A DNA stretch of 64,000 nt from Leisingera methylohalidivorans DSM 14336 (GCF_000511355.1 NC_023135.1:3436371-3500370), one strand, 5' to 3'; shown: positions 53,351 through 64,000, counted from the first letter of the stretch. Made by a program: numbers and translations. The notes: generated by a model from the sequence alone, not told the origin.

Positions 53351-56300
53351 CTACACGCTCGCAGCCGCTTTCACCTCTGACCTAAGCCTGCGCGCGGCAC
53401 TACCGGGCGCGGCGCCCCAGACGGTGATCCAGCGATAGAAGATCGGTGTGAGGAACAGGGTGAACACCGTGGCGAACCCTAAGCCGCCGACGATCACCCA
53501 GCCTACGGCGATGCGCGCTTCGGCCCCTGCACCGGAGGTCAGGATCAGGGGCAGGCCACCAAGGACCGTTGAGACCATCGTCATCATCACCGGGCGGATC
53601 CTCAGCCGAAGTGCGCTGCGGATCGCGCTGTCGATGTCCTCGCCCGCTTCGCGCAACTGGTTTGCAAATTCGACGATCAGGATGCCGTTCTTCGCCATGA
53701 CCCCGATCAGCATGACAAGGCCGATCTGACTGTAGTAGTTCAGCGAACCGCCGGTCATCGAGATCGCCAGGAGTGCCGCGGCAAGGCCGAAGGGCACAGT
53801 CATCATGATGACAACCGCGCTGGCAAAGCTTTCGAACTGGGCGGCGAGTACCAGCAGCACGACGATCAGAGCGACGCCGAAGACAATGTAGATACCGCCT
53901 TGGGAACCGTCGAGCGTTGCAGCCTCTCCGGTGAAGGCAATGCCCATATTGTCGGGCAGGATTTCATCTGAAATTGCGAGCAGACGTTCCATCGCTGTCG
54001 ACAAGTCAACGCCTTCCCCAAGGTTCGCCTGCATCGAAACGGACAAGGCGCCAGCCAAACGTTCGATCTGAGCATCGCTCACCACCATGTCCAGCGATGC
54101 GACGGTGGACAATGGGATATAGGCCCCAGTGTCGAGCCGGATGGACATGGTTTCAAGGTCGGAGGGATCATCAATCGGCGGCCCACCGGGGACGACGTTG
54201 ACGTCTATTTCCACATCATCGGAAAAGACGCTGACGGCAACATCGCCTTGAACCATAGCACTCACGAGCGCGGTAATATCCGCGCTGTTCAGGCCCATGC
54301 CCCCCGCGGCGCTGTCGTCTATCCTCACTTCCAACTGTGCATTAATGCTGTTGTTAGACAGTTGCGGATTCAGGAACGTCTGATCCTGCGACATAGCCGC
54401 GGCAAGAGCTTCGGCGGCCTCGGTCATGGTGGCAAGGTTCGTGCCGGTCACTGCGTAGCTCAGGCCGCCGCCTGCGCCGCGAATGTTGAGGCTGTTGGTG
54501 GAACGGGCGCTGACCTGCACACCGGGGACTGTCGTCAATTGGCCGCTGATCTGTGCAATCAGCTCCTGCTGGGTGAAGTCGCGCTCGGCCCAGTCCGGCA
54601 AGCGCACGACGATAAATGCGCTGGTGCCGCCCCCGACGCCGATGATGCTTTGGACAGTCTCAATCTGCCCGCTGTCTCGGTAAGGAGCGAGAATGTCCTC
54701 GATCAACCGAACCTGCGTATCCAGATAGTCAATCGTCGTGTCAGAGGCTCCGCGCGCCTGCACGAGGAAGAACCCACGGTCTTCTTCGGGTGTGACAGTG
54801 GAGGGCAGCGTCATCGCGGCCCCCATAGCGATGATGGCGAAACCGGTCGCGATTGAGAGAACCAGCACGGGCGTGCGGATAGCGAAATCCATGACGTAGT
54901 CGAAGCTGCGTGCCAGGGCGCCGGGTTGGCTTTGCTCCGCGTTGGTTTGCGGCTTACCCGGATCCAAGAGGGCTGACAGGACCGGCGCGAGGGTCAGGGC
55001 GGTGAACGACGACAAGGTGACCGCGAAAGCCAGCACAAAGCCGAATTCCGAAAAGACACCCCCCGCTTGGCCGGGCAAAAACGAAATCGGGATGAAGACC
55101 GCAGCGAGCGTCGCGGTGGTGGAAATGACGGCGAAAAAGACCTCATTGGTGCCCGATGCTGCCGCGGCGAAGGCCCCCAAGCCTGACTTGCGCTTGCGCA
55201 CAATGTTTTCGACCACGACGATGGCGTCATCCACAACCATGCCCGTCGCCAAAACCAGTGCAAGCAGGCTGATTGTATTGACGGAAAACCCGGTGATCCA
55301 GATCGCGGCCAATGTGCCGATCAAGGCCACCGGGATCGTGACCGCGGGGATCAAGGTCGCCCGCAGTGAGCGCAAGAACAGAAAGATTACAGCGACCACG
55401 ATGCCGGTCGCCAGAAGGATGGATTTGACGACCTCGTTGATCGACCCTTCGATGAAAATACCGTCGTCCGAGGTCACCAGCAGTTGAACGCCTACGGGCA
55501 ATTGGTCGCGCAATTCCTCGACCGCGATTGCGACGTCGCGTGAGATTTCCAGCGTATTGCCAACCGATTGCCGGGTGATATCGAGGCCAATGGCCGTTTC
55601 GCCGTTCACACGGGTGTAGACGCTTGTGTCTTCCGGGATCAGTTGAACAAAGGCGATATCGGCCACTTGCGTCGTGTCGTTGACCGGAAGTTGGTTGATG
55701 TTCTCGACAGTGACATCTTCGTTGCCGACCCGGAGCGAGAGAGTCTGGGACTCGCTTGAAAGCGCGCCGAGGGCGGTGTCGTCGCGAAGCTGCGCAAGCG
55801 CGGTGGAGACGTCAAAGATCGTAAGGCCGCGGCTCAGCAGCGAAGGCATGTTCACCGATACCCGGAATTCATTGGCCCGGTCGCCCCGCACCGTGACCTC
55901 CGCAATGCCGTCGATCAGCGATAGCCGTTCATAAACCATGTTCTCAGCAAGATGAGTCAGCGCATCGAGGCTCGCGTCACCCAATAAGGCAAGGCGAATG
56001 ATCGCGTCAGCGTTGCTGTCGCTTTTGCTGACAACGGGATCCTCGATATCATCCGGCAAAGAACGCAGGGTGCCCGACACGATCTCGCGCGCCTCGTTTG
56101 CAGCGACATCGACATCCGTACCGTCAGACAGATCAATGGTGATACGGCTCGACCCCGCGCTGGACGTGGACTCAATATACGCCATGCCCCCAAGCGCGCT
56201 CAGCGCATCCTCGAGAACCTGCGTGACCTCTGTATCTACCGTGCTGGCCACCGCGCCTTCGTAGGTGGTCCTGACGGAGAGCACAGGCCTGTCCACGTCC

Positions 56301-56440
56301 GGCATTTCCCGGATATCGACGCTGGTGAACGCCGCCAGTCCAGCGATGATGATTAGCAGGTTCAGTACGATCCCCAAAATTGGCCGCGCAACAAAGACGT
56401 CGGCGAAACCGGCTTTTTGTGCTCTTTTTTCGAAACTCAT
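53351..56440 (-). CDS. RND efflux pump inner-membrane permease (AcrB/HAE type)
   Basis: This 1,029-aa protein, a normal length, has 12 membrane segments in two halves with large periplasmic loops. TM4 has the proton-relay Asp pair in LATGMVVDDAIVVVENIV. The second half includes MTVPFGLAAALLAISMTGGS and LIGVMAKNGILIVEFANQL. It starts within the adaptor's stop (ATGA overlap), so the two are coupled. It exports drugs or other toxic compounds together with an outer-membrane TolC-type channel, absent here. Its 3' end lies 50 bases from an IS5 tip. Confidence 0.95.
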   Translation of the reverse strand: MSFEKRAQKAGFADVFVARPILGIVLNLLIIIAGLAAFTSVDIREMPDVDRPVLSVRTTYEGAVASTVDTEVTQVLEDALSALGGMAYIESTSSAGSSRITIDLSDGTDVDVAANEAREIVSGTLRSLPDDIEDPVVSKSDSNADAIIRLALLGDASLDALTHLAENMVYERLSLIDGIAEVTVRGDRANEFRVSVNMPSLLSRGLTIFDVSTALAQLRDDTALGALSSESQTLSLRVGNEDVTVENINQLPVNDTTQVADIAFVQLIPEDTSVYTRVNGETAIGLDITRQSVGNTLEISRDVAIAVEELRDQLPVGVQLLVTSDDGIFIEGSINEVVKSILLATGIVVAVIFLFLRSLRATLIPAVTIPVALIGTLAAIWITGFSVNTISLLALVLATGMVVDDAIVVVENIVRKRKSGLGAFAAAASGTNEVFFAVISTTATLAAVFIPISFLPGQAGGVFSEFGFVLAFAVTLSSFTALTLAPVLSALLDPGKPQTNAEQSQPGALARSFDYVMDFAIRTPVLVLSIATGFAIIAMGAAMTLPSTVTPEEDRGFFLVQARGASDTTIDYLDTQVRLIEDILAPYRDSGQIETVQSIIGVGGGTSAFIVVRLPDWAERDFTQQELIAQISGQLTTVPGVQVSARSTNSLNIRGAGGGLSYAVTGTNLATMTEAAEALAAAMSQDQTFLNPQLSNNSINAQLEVRIDDSAAGGMGLNSADITALVSAMVQGDVAVSVFSDDVEIDVNVVPGGPPIDDPSDLETMSIRLDTGAYIPLSTVASLDMVVSDAQIERLAGALSVSMQANLGEGVDLSTAMERLLAISDEILPDNMGIAFTGEAATLDGSQGGIYIVFGVALIVVLLVLAAQFESFASAVVIMMTVPFGLAAALLAISMTGGSLNYYSQIGLVMLIGVMAKNGILIVEFANQLREAGEDIDSAIRSALRLRIRPVMMTMVSTVLGGLPLILTSGAGAEARIAVGWVIVGGLGFATVFTLFLTPIFYRWITVWGAAPGSAARRLRSEVKAAASV

Positions 56441-57561
56441 GCCCCTGGCCCTTTAAGTGCGCCATCGGCCGTGACTTTCGCCCCTTCTCGCAACTTGGAT
56501 GCCCCCTCGGCCACGATCTGCGCACCCAAGCGGGCTTCTGTTTCAACCCAAACCTGATCCCCCTCGCGGTAGCGGATGGTAACGGGCACCCGGCGTGTGC
56601 TGCCGCCCTCGGCAACCCAAATGCCTGCTCCGGTGCGGTCCCATGTGATTGCTGTTGCGGGTACGACGGGCAGTGGATCGGTCTCTTCGGTCATGCGAAT
56701 TGCAAAGGTCATGCCAGCAAGCAACAATCCCTCAGGGTTTGCAATTTCAGCCTGCACGGTCGCGCTGCGGGTCACGCTGTCGAGCCGACTATCGAAGGCA
56801 GTTACTTCACCCATAAAAAGGCGCCCCGCATAGTTCGGCGTCGACACGAGGACCGGCTTGCCTTCGGTCAAAAGACCGATGGAGCGTTCCGGTACTTCAA
56901 ATGTGGCAAGCAGGCTGCTGGTATCGTCAATCGTCACGATGGCATCCCCGCTCGACAGGCGGTCCCCCATACTGACATTGCTGAGGCCCAATTGACCAGA
57001 AATCGGGGCCACGATCGTGCGGTCGTCCAGCGCGATCTCGGCCAGCCCGACATTGGCTTCGGCCAAACGCAAAGCTATGCGCGCATCGGAAAGCGCCACG
57101 TCCGTCACAACTGAACTGCCACTGCTGCGCAGACCCTCATAGCGGGTGACAGTGGCCTGTGCCTGATCTCGGTTGGCCTGAGCAATCTCCAGCGCCAGAC
57201 GTTCCGTGCGATCATCCAGGCGCAAAAGAGCCTCGCCCTTTTCCACCATCTGATTAGCCTGCAGCGCAGTCTCGACCACTTCGCCCGCATCGGTTGCGGT
57301 TACTTCGGTACGGCGCAGCGAGACAGCACTGCCAACGGTCCGCAGAACAAGCGTGTACTCGCGGGCTTCAAGCGGGGTGAGAACAACCCCCGTCGCTCGG
57401 CCTTGCCCCCGGCGTCTTGGTCCTGCGTCTTGAGCAGCATCAGCTGTTTCGGTCGCGCTGCCGCCCCAGAGCTGAGTGACATGCTCAGGAATACCGAAAG
57501 CGATGCCATAGGCGCTCACAATGATGATAAGGGATAAAACGGTGAAAACTAATTTTTTCAA
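56437..57561 (-). CDS. RND periplasmic adaptor (membrane fusion protein)
   Basis: This protein has 374 aa from a TTG at 57561, chosen because AGGAG precedes it and the inner-membrane signal anchor (KKLVFTVLSLIIIVSAYGIA) follows at once. A longer frame begins at 57669. The lipoyl and hairpin part reads RTEVTATDAGEVVETALQAN and LAEIALDDRTIVAPISGQLG. The beta-barrel includes RSATVQAEIANPEGLLLAGM. First gene of the pump operon; no regulator gene is left beside it. Confidence 0.92.
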   Translation of the reverse strand: MKKLVFTVLSLIIIVSAYGIAFGIPEHVTQLWGGSATETADAAQDAGPRRRGQGRATGVVLTPLEAREYTLVLRTVGSAVSLRRTEVTATDAGEVVETALQANQMVEKGEALLRLDDRTERLALEIAQANRDQAQATVTRYEGLRSSGSSVVTDVALSDARIALRLAEANVGLAEIALDDRTIVAPISGQLGLSNVSMGDRLSSGDAIVTIDDTSSLLATFEVPERSIGLLTEGKPVLVSTPNYAGRLFMGEVTAFDSRLDSVTRSATVQAEIANPEGLLLAGMTFAIRMTEETDPLPVVPATAITWDRTGAGIWVAEGGSTRRVPVTIRYREGDQVWVETEARLGAQIVAEGASKLREGAKVTADGALKGPGA

Positions 57562-58001
57562 ATTCTTCTTGGCTCCTGAGGGGCGCTGTCCATGCGAACA
57601 CGTCGTCGTAGTTCTTGCTAATCGGGCTAACGCGTCAGAACGCCGTCGCGCCGAACAAAGAATTGCCAAGCGATGGCTAAAATCAGTCTGGGAAGTCGGA
57701 GAGTTTTGTCATGAAGAGGTTCACTTCGGTGTTTGTGCCTCTTCTGTTACGGTCATCGAAACGCATTCCGTCGCTTAGGTTTGGTTTTTTGTGAGGCAAA
57801 GGGAAATTTCTATTGGCCGGTGCGAGACCGGCGACAAACGACGTGAGCGTCGGTGTTCAGTTGAGTCATGAAGCGAAAACAAGCAGCCCTTAACACCGAA
57901 ACGCGCCCGAACCACTATGAGCCTGATACTTCTGCACTGTATAGAAACACTGCCGCCTTGGGCCAGCCAACACCCGGACACGGGGGCGACGTCGAAGGCA
58001 C
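57562..58001. other. 440-bp gap upstream of the efflux operon
   Basis: It should hold the efflux promoter and perhaps the site of a lost regulator. No gene or clear palindrome was identified before the IS3 tip at 58002. Confidence 0.35.
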
Positions 58002-58038
58002 TGTGAACCGCCGCGGGTTTGCCGGAGGCTGATTTCAG

Positions 58039-59062
<1,024 letters not shown>

Positions 59063-59386
59063 TCACTTCGACCGGCGGTCGAGCTCCGCCATCGCAAAAT
59101 ACGCGGAGGCTTTGCGGAGGATCTCGTTCGCCTGACGCAGCTCGCGGTTCTCCCGCTCCAGCGCCTTCATCTTATCGGCCATATCTGTCGGGACGCCCGC
59201 CCGCTTGCCGCTGTCGACTTCTGCCTTCTTGACCCACTCATTCAACGTATGCGCCGAACAGCCGATCTTTGCGGAGATCGACATGATCGCCTGCCAGCGG
59301 GAACTGTGCTGGCCCCGGTTGTCCAGCACCAGCCGCACCGCACGCTCGCGGACCTCAGGGGAATACTTGTTTGTTGTCTTGCTCAT
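59063..59386 (-). CDS. IS3-family OrfA
   Basis: In this 107-aa protein the HTH region is [20 protein letters not shown] and [21 protein letters not shown] coiled coil ([20 protein letters not shown]) and the end [15 protein letters not shown], typical of IS3-group OrfA, follow. Intact. Confidence 0.88.
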   Translation of the reverse strand: MSKTTNKYSPEVRERAVRLVLDNRGQHSSRWQAIMSISAKIGCSAHTLNEWVKKAEVDSGKRAGVPTDMADKMKALERENRELRQANEILRKASAYFAMAELDRRSK

Positions 59387-59445
59387 TGTGGCTTCATCCT
59401 ACTCAGGAGTTGAAGCCTCCGGCAAACCCGGAGCGGTTCACACCC

Positions 59446-60264
59446 TCAATTGTTCGCCGACGCTTCTGCCTGACCAACTAAGCGGCCTTCGCCTTTGACG
59501 ACCACGGTTTCGATCTCGTGCTTCTCCAGGATGGCCTTGATGCCTTCAGGCGGGTTGCTGTCAGTGAAGAATACATCGATCATGGACATTTTGTCGAACG
59601 ACACCGGTGCGCGCTTGTTGAATTTGCCGCTGTCGGCAACAACGATTCTGACCTGGGCATTGTCAGCAGCGATGCGCGCGATATTGGCTTCTTCCAAGTC
59701 GTGCAGCATGAACCCCAGCTCGCTGTTCACCGCACCGACCGAAAACACCGCGAGCTGAAAATTGAGACGGCGCACAAGGTCGAGCGCCTCGGCTCCGAAA
59801 GCGCCGCCATCATGGGCGCGCAGCTCGCCGCCGGCCAGAAACACCCGGTTGTTGTTCCGCATCGCCAAAGTGCTGGCAACAAAGACAGAGTTGGTAACGA
59901 CAAAGAGGTTTCTGTGGTTCCGGAGGGCGAGGGCGACATAGGCTGTCGTCGATCCGATATCGAGAAACACAGAATCGCCGTCGCTGATTGTTTCTGCAAC
60001 GCCACAGGCCAAGACCTCCTTCACATCCGCCTGTGTGCTGAGGCGGTTCTCAAAGGGCAGCTCGTTGACGTCTCCATTCAGGTGTACCCCGCCATGCACC
60101 TTGCGCACGATATCGCGCTCCTCCAGCGCCTTGACGTTGCGCCGGATAGTCTCGTTGGAGACCTTCAGCTGTTCGGCAAGAACACTCACTCGGCAGGAAC
60201 CGCCGACGCGATAAAGTTCGCGCAGAATCTCTTCTTCACGCTGGTTGGTTGTCTTCTGATTCAT
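59446..60264 (-). CDS. DeoR/GlpR-family transcriptional regulator
   Basis: In this 272-aa protein the HTH_DeoR start is [20 protein letters not shown] and [20 protein letters not shown], then KVHGGVHLN. The phosphosugar-isomerase-like sensor domain includes [40 protein letters not shown] and [16 protein letters not shown] longer frame begins at 60324. It is divergent from the betaine-type ABC operon and so may control it; DeoR proteins normally sense phosphorylated sugars, so this pairing is unusual. Its stop is 3 bases from an IS3 tip. Confidence 0.9.
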   Translation of the reverse strand: MNQKTTNQREEEILRELYRVGGSCRVSVLAEQLKVSNETIRRNVKALEERDIVRKVHGGVHLNGDVNELPFENRLSTQADVKEVLACGVAETISDGDSVFLDIGSTTAYVALALRNHRNLFVVTNSVFVASTLAMRNNNRVFLAGGELRAHDGGAFGAEALDLVRRLNFQLAVFSVGAVNSELGFMLHDLEEANIARIAADNAQVRIVVADSGKFNKRAPVSFDKMSMIDVFFTDSNPPEGIKAILEKHEIETVVVKGEGRLVGQAEASANN

Positions 60265-60342
60265 TATCACATCCAGCTTTTTTGCACCTGAAGCGGCTCC
60301 AAGCCGTATAGCCAAAAGCCACAAAAAGCAACGTCAAGACTC

Positions 60343-60464
60343 GCATTTTGGTGTGAAGATTGACGTATTTCGAGAATGATCGTGGCTTATTGTGGTTTAC
60401 GTTGACCAAACTCAATTTCAAGAACACAATGCAGTCACGCGACGCTAAGAATCGCACAAAATGC
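60343..60464. promoter_or_regulatory. Inverted GCATTTTG/CAAAATGC pair in the deoR-proX spacer
   Basis: GCATTTTGGTGTG at 60343-60355 and its inverse CACACAAAATGC-like copy (CAAAATGC at 60457-60464, followed by CACAC) flank the 220-bp divergent region. They are candidate DeoR sites for looping. Weak evidence. Confidence 0.3.
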
Positions 60465-60484
60465 CACACAATAGGGAAATGACC

Positions 60485-61432
60485 ATGACACGGAAATTCA
60501 ATATTCTGGGGGCCTTGGCACTTGCAGCTGCCACTTCCTCCGCCCCCGCCTGGGCCGCCGAATCTGCTGATCCGATCAGGCTGACACTGCACGACTGGTC
60601 CGGACAGCTGATCAATACAAAGATCATGGGCAGCATCCTGGGCGAGGCGGGATACAATATCGAATACGTCCAGGCCGATTACATCGCCCAGTTCGCCGGC
60701 CTGAAGACCGGTGATCTGCATCTCGCCATGGAGATCTGGGAAACCACCGGCCGCGAGGCGCTGGACGAAGCTACTGGCTCGGGCAAGGTGGTCAATGCCG
60801 GCGAAACCGGCCTGATGGCGATTGAGGAGTGGTGGTATCCCGCCTACATGGAGGACCGCTGCCCGGGCCTGCCTGACTGGCAGGCGCTGAAGAATTGTGC
60901 CGAAGAATTTGCCACTGCAGAAACTGCCCCCAACGGCCGCTATGTTGGCGGCCCGGTAACTTGGGGTGGTTTTGACGAGGAGCGCGTCGAGGCGCTGGAG
61001 CTTGAATTCGAAGTTGTCCACGCAGGCACCGATGCGGCGCTGTTTGCTGAACTTGAATCCGCCTACCAGCGCCAGGATCCGATCGTTCTGTGGATTTACA
61101 CGCCGCATTGGGCGCCGTCGAAATACGAGGGCAAATTCGTGGAGTTCCCAGCCTATTCACCGGAATGCTACGCCGACCCCGCTGTGGGTGTGAACCCGGA
61201 CATGGCCTATGACTGCGGCAAGCCGCGCGGCCCGATCTGGAAAGCCGCCTGGGCCGGTCTGCCGGAAAAATGGCCGGGCGCTTATGAGATCATCCAATCC
61301 TACCGGATCTCCAACGGCGAGATGAGCGCCATGGTAAGCGAAGTGGACCTCGGCGGCGCTGATATCGATGCTGTGGTCTCCGGCTGGATGGCCGCGAACA
61401 AGGACCGCTGGTCCGGTTGGATCGCTAACTGA
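60485..61432 (+). CDS. proX: Glycine betaine/choline ABC transporter substrate-binding protein
   Basis: In this 315-aa protein the ATG 60485 follows AATAGGGAAATGACC. Signal peptide FNILGALALAAATSSAPAWA is followed by the OpuAC-type fold with LTLHDWSGQLINTKIMGSIL, MEIWETTGREALDE and aromatic residues for a quaternary-ammonium cage (EEWWYPAYM, WIYTPHWAPSKYEG). Periplasmic receptor of the ABC system whose ATPase and permease follow. Confidence 0.9.
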   Translation: MTRKFNILGALALAAATSSAPAWAAESADPIRLTLHDWSGQLINTKIMGSILGEAGYNIEYVQADYIAQFAGLKTGDLHLAMEIWETTGREALDEATGSGKVVNAGETGLMAIEEWWYPAYMEDRCPGLPDWQALKNCAEEFATAETAPNGRYVGGPVTWGGFDEERVEALELEFEVVHAGTDAALFAELESAYQRQDPIVLWIYTPHWAPSKYEGKFVEFPAYSPECYADPAVGVNPDMAYDCGKPRGPIWKAAWAGLPEKWPGAYEIIQSYRISNGEMSAMVSEVDLGGADIDAVVSGWMAANKDRWSGWIAN

Positions 61433-61537
61433 TCCGATCAGCCGGGGCTGTTTTCCGCTCTCCAACAGCCCCGGCTTCCTTTCTGCCTTGCTACTTTGCC
61501 TGGCCGCCCTGTGCGGACCGTGCCGGAGCCGATTTCG

Positions 61538-62560
61538 ATGACACCCAAAACCAAACTATCCTGCCGTAATGTCTGGAAGCTTTATGGCGCCAATGCGGAA
61601 GCATTTCTGAAAGACAACCCTTCGCCCAGCGGCGAGGAAATCCGCAGTGCCGGGATCATTGGCGCCGTGCGCAATGCCAGCATCGATATTGCCGAAGGCG
61701 AGATTTTCATCATCATGGGGCTGTCGGGCTCCGGAAAATCCACTCTGGTACGCTGCCTGTCGCGGCTGATTGAGCCGACCGGCGGCGAAGTGCTGTTTGA
61801 CGGTGTTGACCTGCTGACCGCCAGCGAGCGCGAACTGATCCAGATCCGCCGTCACAAGATGGGGATGGTGTTCCAGCATTTTGCCCTGCTGCCGCATCTG
61901 ACCGTGCTGCAGAACGTGATGTTCCCGCTGACCGTGCAGGGCGCCCCCAAGGCGGAAGCCGAGGCCAAGGCCCGGGATGTGGTGGAGCTGGTCGGCCTGA
62001 AGGGCCGCGAGGATTATTACCCGCGCGAATTGTCAGGCGGCCAGCAGCAGCGGGTCGGCATTGCCCGCTCGCTGGTGACCGAACCCGACCTGTGGTTCCT
62101 GGACGAGCCCTTCTCCGCGCTTGATCCGCTGATCCGCCGCGAGATGCAGGACGAGTTCCTGCGCCTGCAGGCCCGCCTGCACAAAACCATCGTCTTCATT
62201 ACCCATGACTTTGAAGAGGCGGTGCGCCTGGCCGACCGCATCGCCATCATGAAGGACGGCGAAATCATCCAGGTCGCCACGCCGGAGGAACTGGTGCTGA
62301 ACCCGGCCACCGGTTATGTCGCTGAATTCACCCGCCACATTCCGCGTTCCAAGGTGCTGACGGTGGCCGGACTGATGACGCCCGGAGCCGGGTGCTCTGG
62401 CGAGCCGGTTCTGCAATCGGCCCGCATTTCAGAGGTCGCCGAACGCATCATCTCGGCCGAAGACGCATTGCCAGTTGCCGACGAGGCCGGGCAGATCGTC
62501 GGCTCCATTGACCGGACCGCAATTGCCCATGTTCTGTTCGGCGCGGGGGATGCGGCATGA
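61538..62560 (+). CDS. proV: Glycine betaine-type ABC transporter ATP-binding protein
   Basis: In this 340-aa protein the ATG at 61538 was chosen over an upstream in-frame start. Walker A is IIMGLSGSGKSTLVRCLSRL, Q-loop MVFQHFALLPHLTV, signature ELSGGQQQRVGIARSL and Walker B LWFLDEPFSALDP. The C-terminal tail ARISEVAERIISAEDALPVA is a partial CBS-like module, as in ProV/OpuAA, which gate by ionic strength. Its stop overlaps the permease start (ATGA). Confidence 0.93.
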   Translation: MTPKTKLSCRNVWKLYGANAEAFLKDNPSPSGEEIRSAGIIGAVRNASIDIAEGEIFIIMGLSGSGKSTLVRCLSRLIEPTGGEVLFDGVDLLTASERELIQIRRHKMGMVFQHFALLPHLTVLQNVMFPLTVQGAPKAEAEAKARDVVELVGLKGREDYYPRELSGGQQQRVGIARSLVTEPDLWFLDEPFSALDPLIRREMQDEFLRLQARLHKTIVFITHDFEEAVRLADRIAIMKDGEIIQVATPEELVLNPATGYVAEFTRHIPRSKVLTVAGLMTPGAGCSGEPVLQSARISEVAERIISAEDALPVADEAGQIVGSIDRTAIAHVLFGAGDAA

Positions 62561-64000
62561 CCTGGCGCATCAACAAAGGCACCGCGACGGTCTGGGGCTT
62601 GATTGTGGTCACCCTTCTGCTTGGATGGTTCGGGCGGGATATCGCCAAGGAGCTGGACATGCGCTGGCTGGTCAAATTCCCCTCGGCCTGGGTGATCCCG
62701 GTGAAGTCTCAGATCTCGGCGGCGATGCAATGGCTGGTCGAGGAGGCGGCCATCGGCCCCATCGCCTTTACGGATGTCACCCGCGCCATCGCCTGGATGA
62801 TCGAACAGCCTTACCAGTTTGCCCTCTCGCTGCTGGCCAACGGCTTTGTCTCCGGGCTGGGTGCCACAGCACATACGATACTGCCCGCGGCGAGCTGGAT
62901 CGCGGTGACGGCGGCGGTGATCACGCTGGGCCAATATTGCCGCGACTGGGGCCTTGCGGCCTTGGTTGGCGCCTGTTTCGCCTATCTCGCGGTGTTCGGC
63001 CAATGGGACAGTGCGATGGTCACCCTGGCGTCGGTTATGATTGCCGTGCCGATCGGCGCAGGCGGCGGGCTGATGGTCGGCATCTGGGCCTATCGCAGCC
63101 CGCATGTCGAGCGCATCCTCTCTCCCATTCTGGACCTGATGCAGACGATCCCGATCTTTGCCTATCTGGTGCCGATCCTGTTCATGTTCGGTTTCGGCCC
63201 GATCTCGGCGCTGGTGGCGACGATTATCTATGCCACGCCGCCGATGATCCGCATCACCACCATGGCGCTGAAGGCGGTGGATCCTGAAATCCTGGATTTC
63301 GGGCGCATGGCCGGCACCACCAAACGGCAGCTGATGTGGCGGGTGCTGGTGCCCTCGGCGTCGCAAAGCCTGATGGTCGGCGTCAACCAGGTGATCATGC
63401 TGACCCTGAACATGGTGATCATCGCCTCGATGATCGGCGCCGGCGGGCTTGGCTTTGATGTGCTGGCCGCATTGCGCCGCCTCGATATCGGCGCCGGCTT
63501 TGAAGCGGGCATTGCCATCGTGGTGCTGGCCATTGCCGTCGACCGGCTGAGCCAGGCCTTTGCCGAACGGCTGGGCCAGGTCACCGCGCCGGCCGCCGGG
63601 CGCAGCTGGGCGGCCCGCCACAAGCGCACCGCCTTTGTGCTGGCTCTGCTGGCGGTGACCTGGCTGCTGGGACGGTTCTCGCCGCTGCTGCTGGAGTATC
63701 CGGCCGGCCAGACCATCACCACCGGCGCCTTCTGGAGCGATGCCGTCAAATATCTGAACGTCAATTTCTTCGATGCCTTTGAGGCGCTGAAGGTTTTCTT
63801 CCTGCACTGGTTCCTGCTGCCGATCAAGAAGACCCTGCTGGGTATCCCCTGGGCCTGGGCGATTGCCATGCTGACCCTGCTCGGCTGGCGCGCGGGCGGT
63901 GTGAAGCTGGCGCTGCTGTGCGGCGGAATGTCGGCTTTGATCGCGGTGAGCGGGCTGTGGGCCAAAGCCATGGTCACCGTCTATCTCTGCGGCGCCTCGG
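62557..64000 (+). CDS. proW: Glycine betaine-type ABC permease, tandem-fused, open at right edge
   Basis: 481 codons lie within the window and the gene continues beyond it. The first permease unit (MetI-like) contains GLMVGIWAYRSPHVERILSP, LDLMQTIPIFAYLVPILFMF and the EAA-type loop MAGTTKRQLMWRVLVPSASQ. After VDRLSQAFAERLGQVTAPAA a second set of segments begins (PIKKTLLGIPWAWAIAMLTL). The protein is therefore a double-length ProW as found in some Rhodobacterales, not the usual 350-aa form. It completes the proXVW operon. Confidence 0.9.
   Translation, partial: MTWRINKGTATVWGLIVVTLLLGWFGRDIAKELDMRWLVKFPSAWVIPVKSQISAAMQWLVEEAAIGPIAFTDVTRAIAWMIEQPYQFALSLLANGFVSGLGATAHTILPAASWIAVTAAVITLGQYCRDWGLAALVGACFAYLAVFGQWDSAMVTLASVMIAVPIGAGGGLMVGIWAYRSPHVERILSPILDLMQTIPIFAYLVPILFMFGFGPISALVATIIYATPPMIRITTMALKAVDPEILDFGRMAGTTKRQLMWRVLVPSASQSLMVGVNQVIMLTLNMVIIASMIGAGGLGFDVLAALRRLDIGAGFEAGIAIVVLAIAVDRLSQAFAERLGQVTAPAAGRSWAARHKRTAFVLALLAVTWLLGRFSPLLLEYPAGQTITTGAFWSDAVKYLNVNFFDAFEALKVFFLHWFLLPIKKTLLGIPWAWAIAMLTLLGWRAGGVKLALLCGGMSALIAVSGLWAKAMVTVYLCGAS

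Noticed and set aside
62314..63807. 497-codon minus-strand frame at the right edge
   Set aside because: It lies opposite proV/proW, which carry clear ABC motifs; the product is His/Gln/Arg-rich low complexity.

Overview
The window looks like an accessory region of a marine Rhodobacterales genome (Roseobacter group; Leisingera/Phaeobacter/Ruegeria-like). The evidence is the GC-rich coding with alphaproteobacterial codon use, TRAP and OFA transporters, a DctB/DctD-type two-component pair, a tandem-permease betaine ABC system, and dense, mutually nested IS3, IS5, IS21, IS30, IS91, IS110 and IS481 elements. The IS density and mix of unrelated gene blocks would suit a plasmid, chromid or genomic island. 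No rRNA, tRNA, CRISPR array or replication origin was seen.

Layout. 1-5.8 kb: IS graveyard with a decayed universal-stress gene and an intact Hint-domain gene whose 3' end resembles an IstB tail. 6.1-11.9 kb: OFA-family (oxalate/formate-type) transporter, sensor kinase, sigma54-type regulator and an fdsD-like formate dehydrogenase delta gene, with phased palindromic boxes upstream of the transporter. 12.1-17.5 kb: IS3 copy, GntR regulator divergent from a YfcC-type carrier, IS110 copy. 17.8-19.5 kb: HxlR regulator divergent from a methyltransferase, sharing a perfect palindrome. 20.0-24.1 kb: minus-strand stress-like cluster (two EF-hand proteins, a 57-aa membrane protein, SPW protein, CBS protein, 45-aa basic protein, a GroES lacking its mobile loop, GroEL). 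24.4-28.9 kb: IS91 and IS21 wreckage with truncated and chimeric host genes, partly AT-rich. 29.4-39.9 kb: catabolic block (isochorismatase-like, pirin, GntR, FAH, extradiol-dioxygenase-like VOC, NTF2-like, FMN reductase, TRAP transporter, YciI, thioesterase). 40.8-41.9 kb: IS3 relics inside a broken DUF1403/scpB-like pair. 42.0-45.6 kb: dTDP-rhamnose genes rfbCBDA. 45.8-47.2 kb: IS3/IS5. 47.3-52.0 kb: catalase-related hemoprotein, RoxA-like di-heme cytochrome c and a cyclooxygenase-like heme peroxidase. 52.3-53.3 kb: IS481/IS5 chimera. 53.4-57.6 kb: RND efflux pump. 58.0-59.4 kb: IS3. 59.4-64 kb: DeoR regulator divergent from a proXVW betaine/choline ABC operon running off the right edge.

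How genes work together. The most unusual block is the heme-protein trio at 47.3-52.0 kb. A cyclooxygenase homologue with a membrane domain is divergent from a translationally coupled RoxA-like cytochrome c and catalase-related (allene-oxide-synthase-like) protein, which suggests bacterial oxygenation of lipids or terpenoids and processing of the hydroperoxide. The 20-24 kb cluster pairs a full GroEL with a shortened GroES. The 32-39 kb block reads as import by TRAP of an organic acid followed by ring or chain cleavage under a GntR repressor with repeated TATTTT-N2-AAAATA sites.
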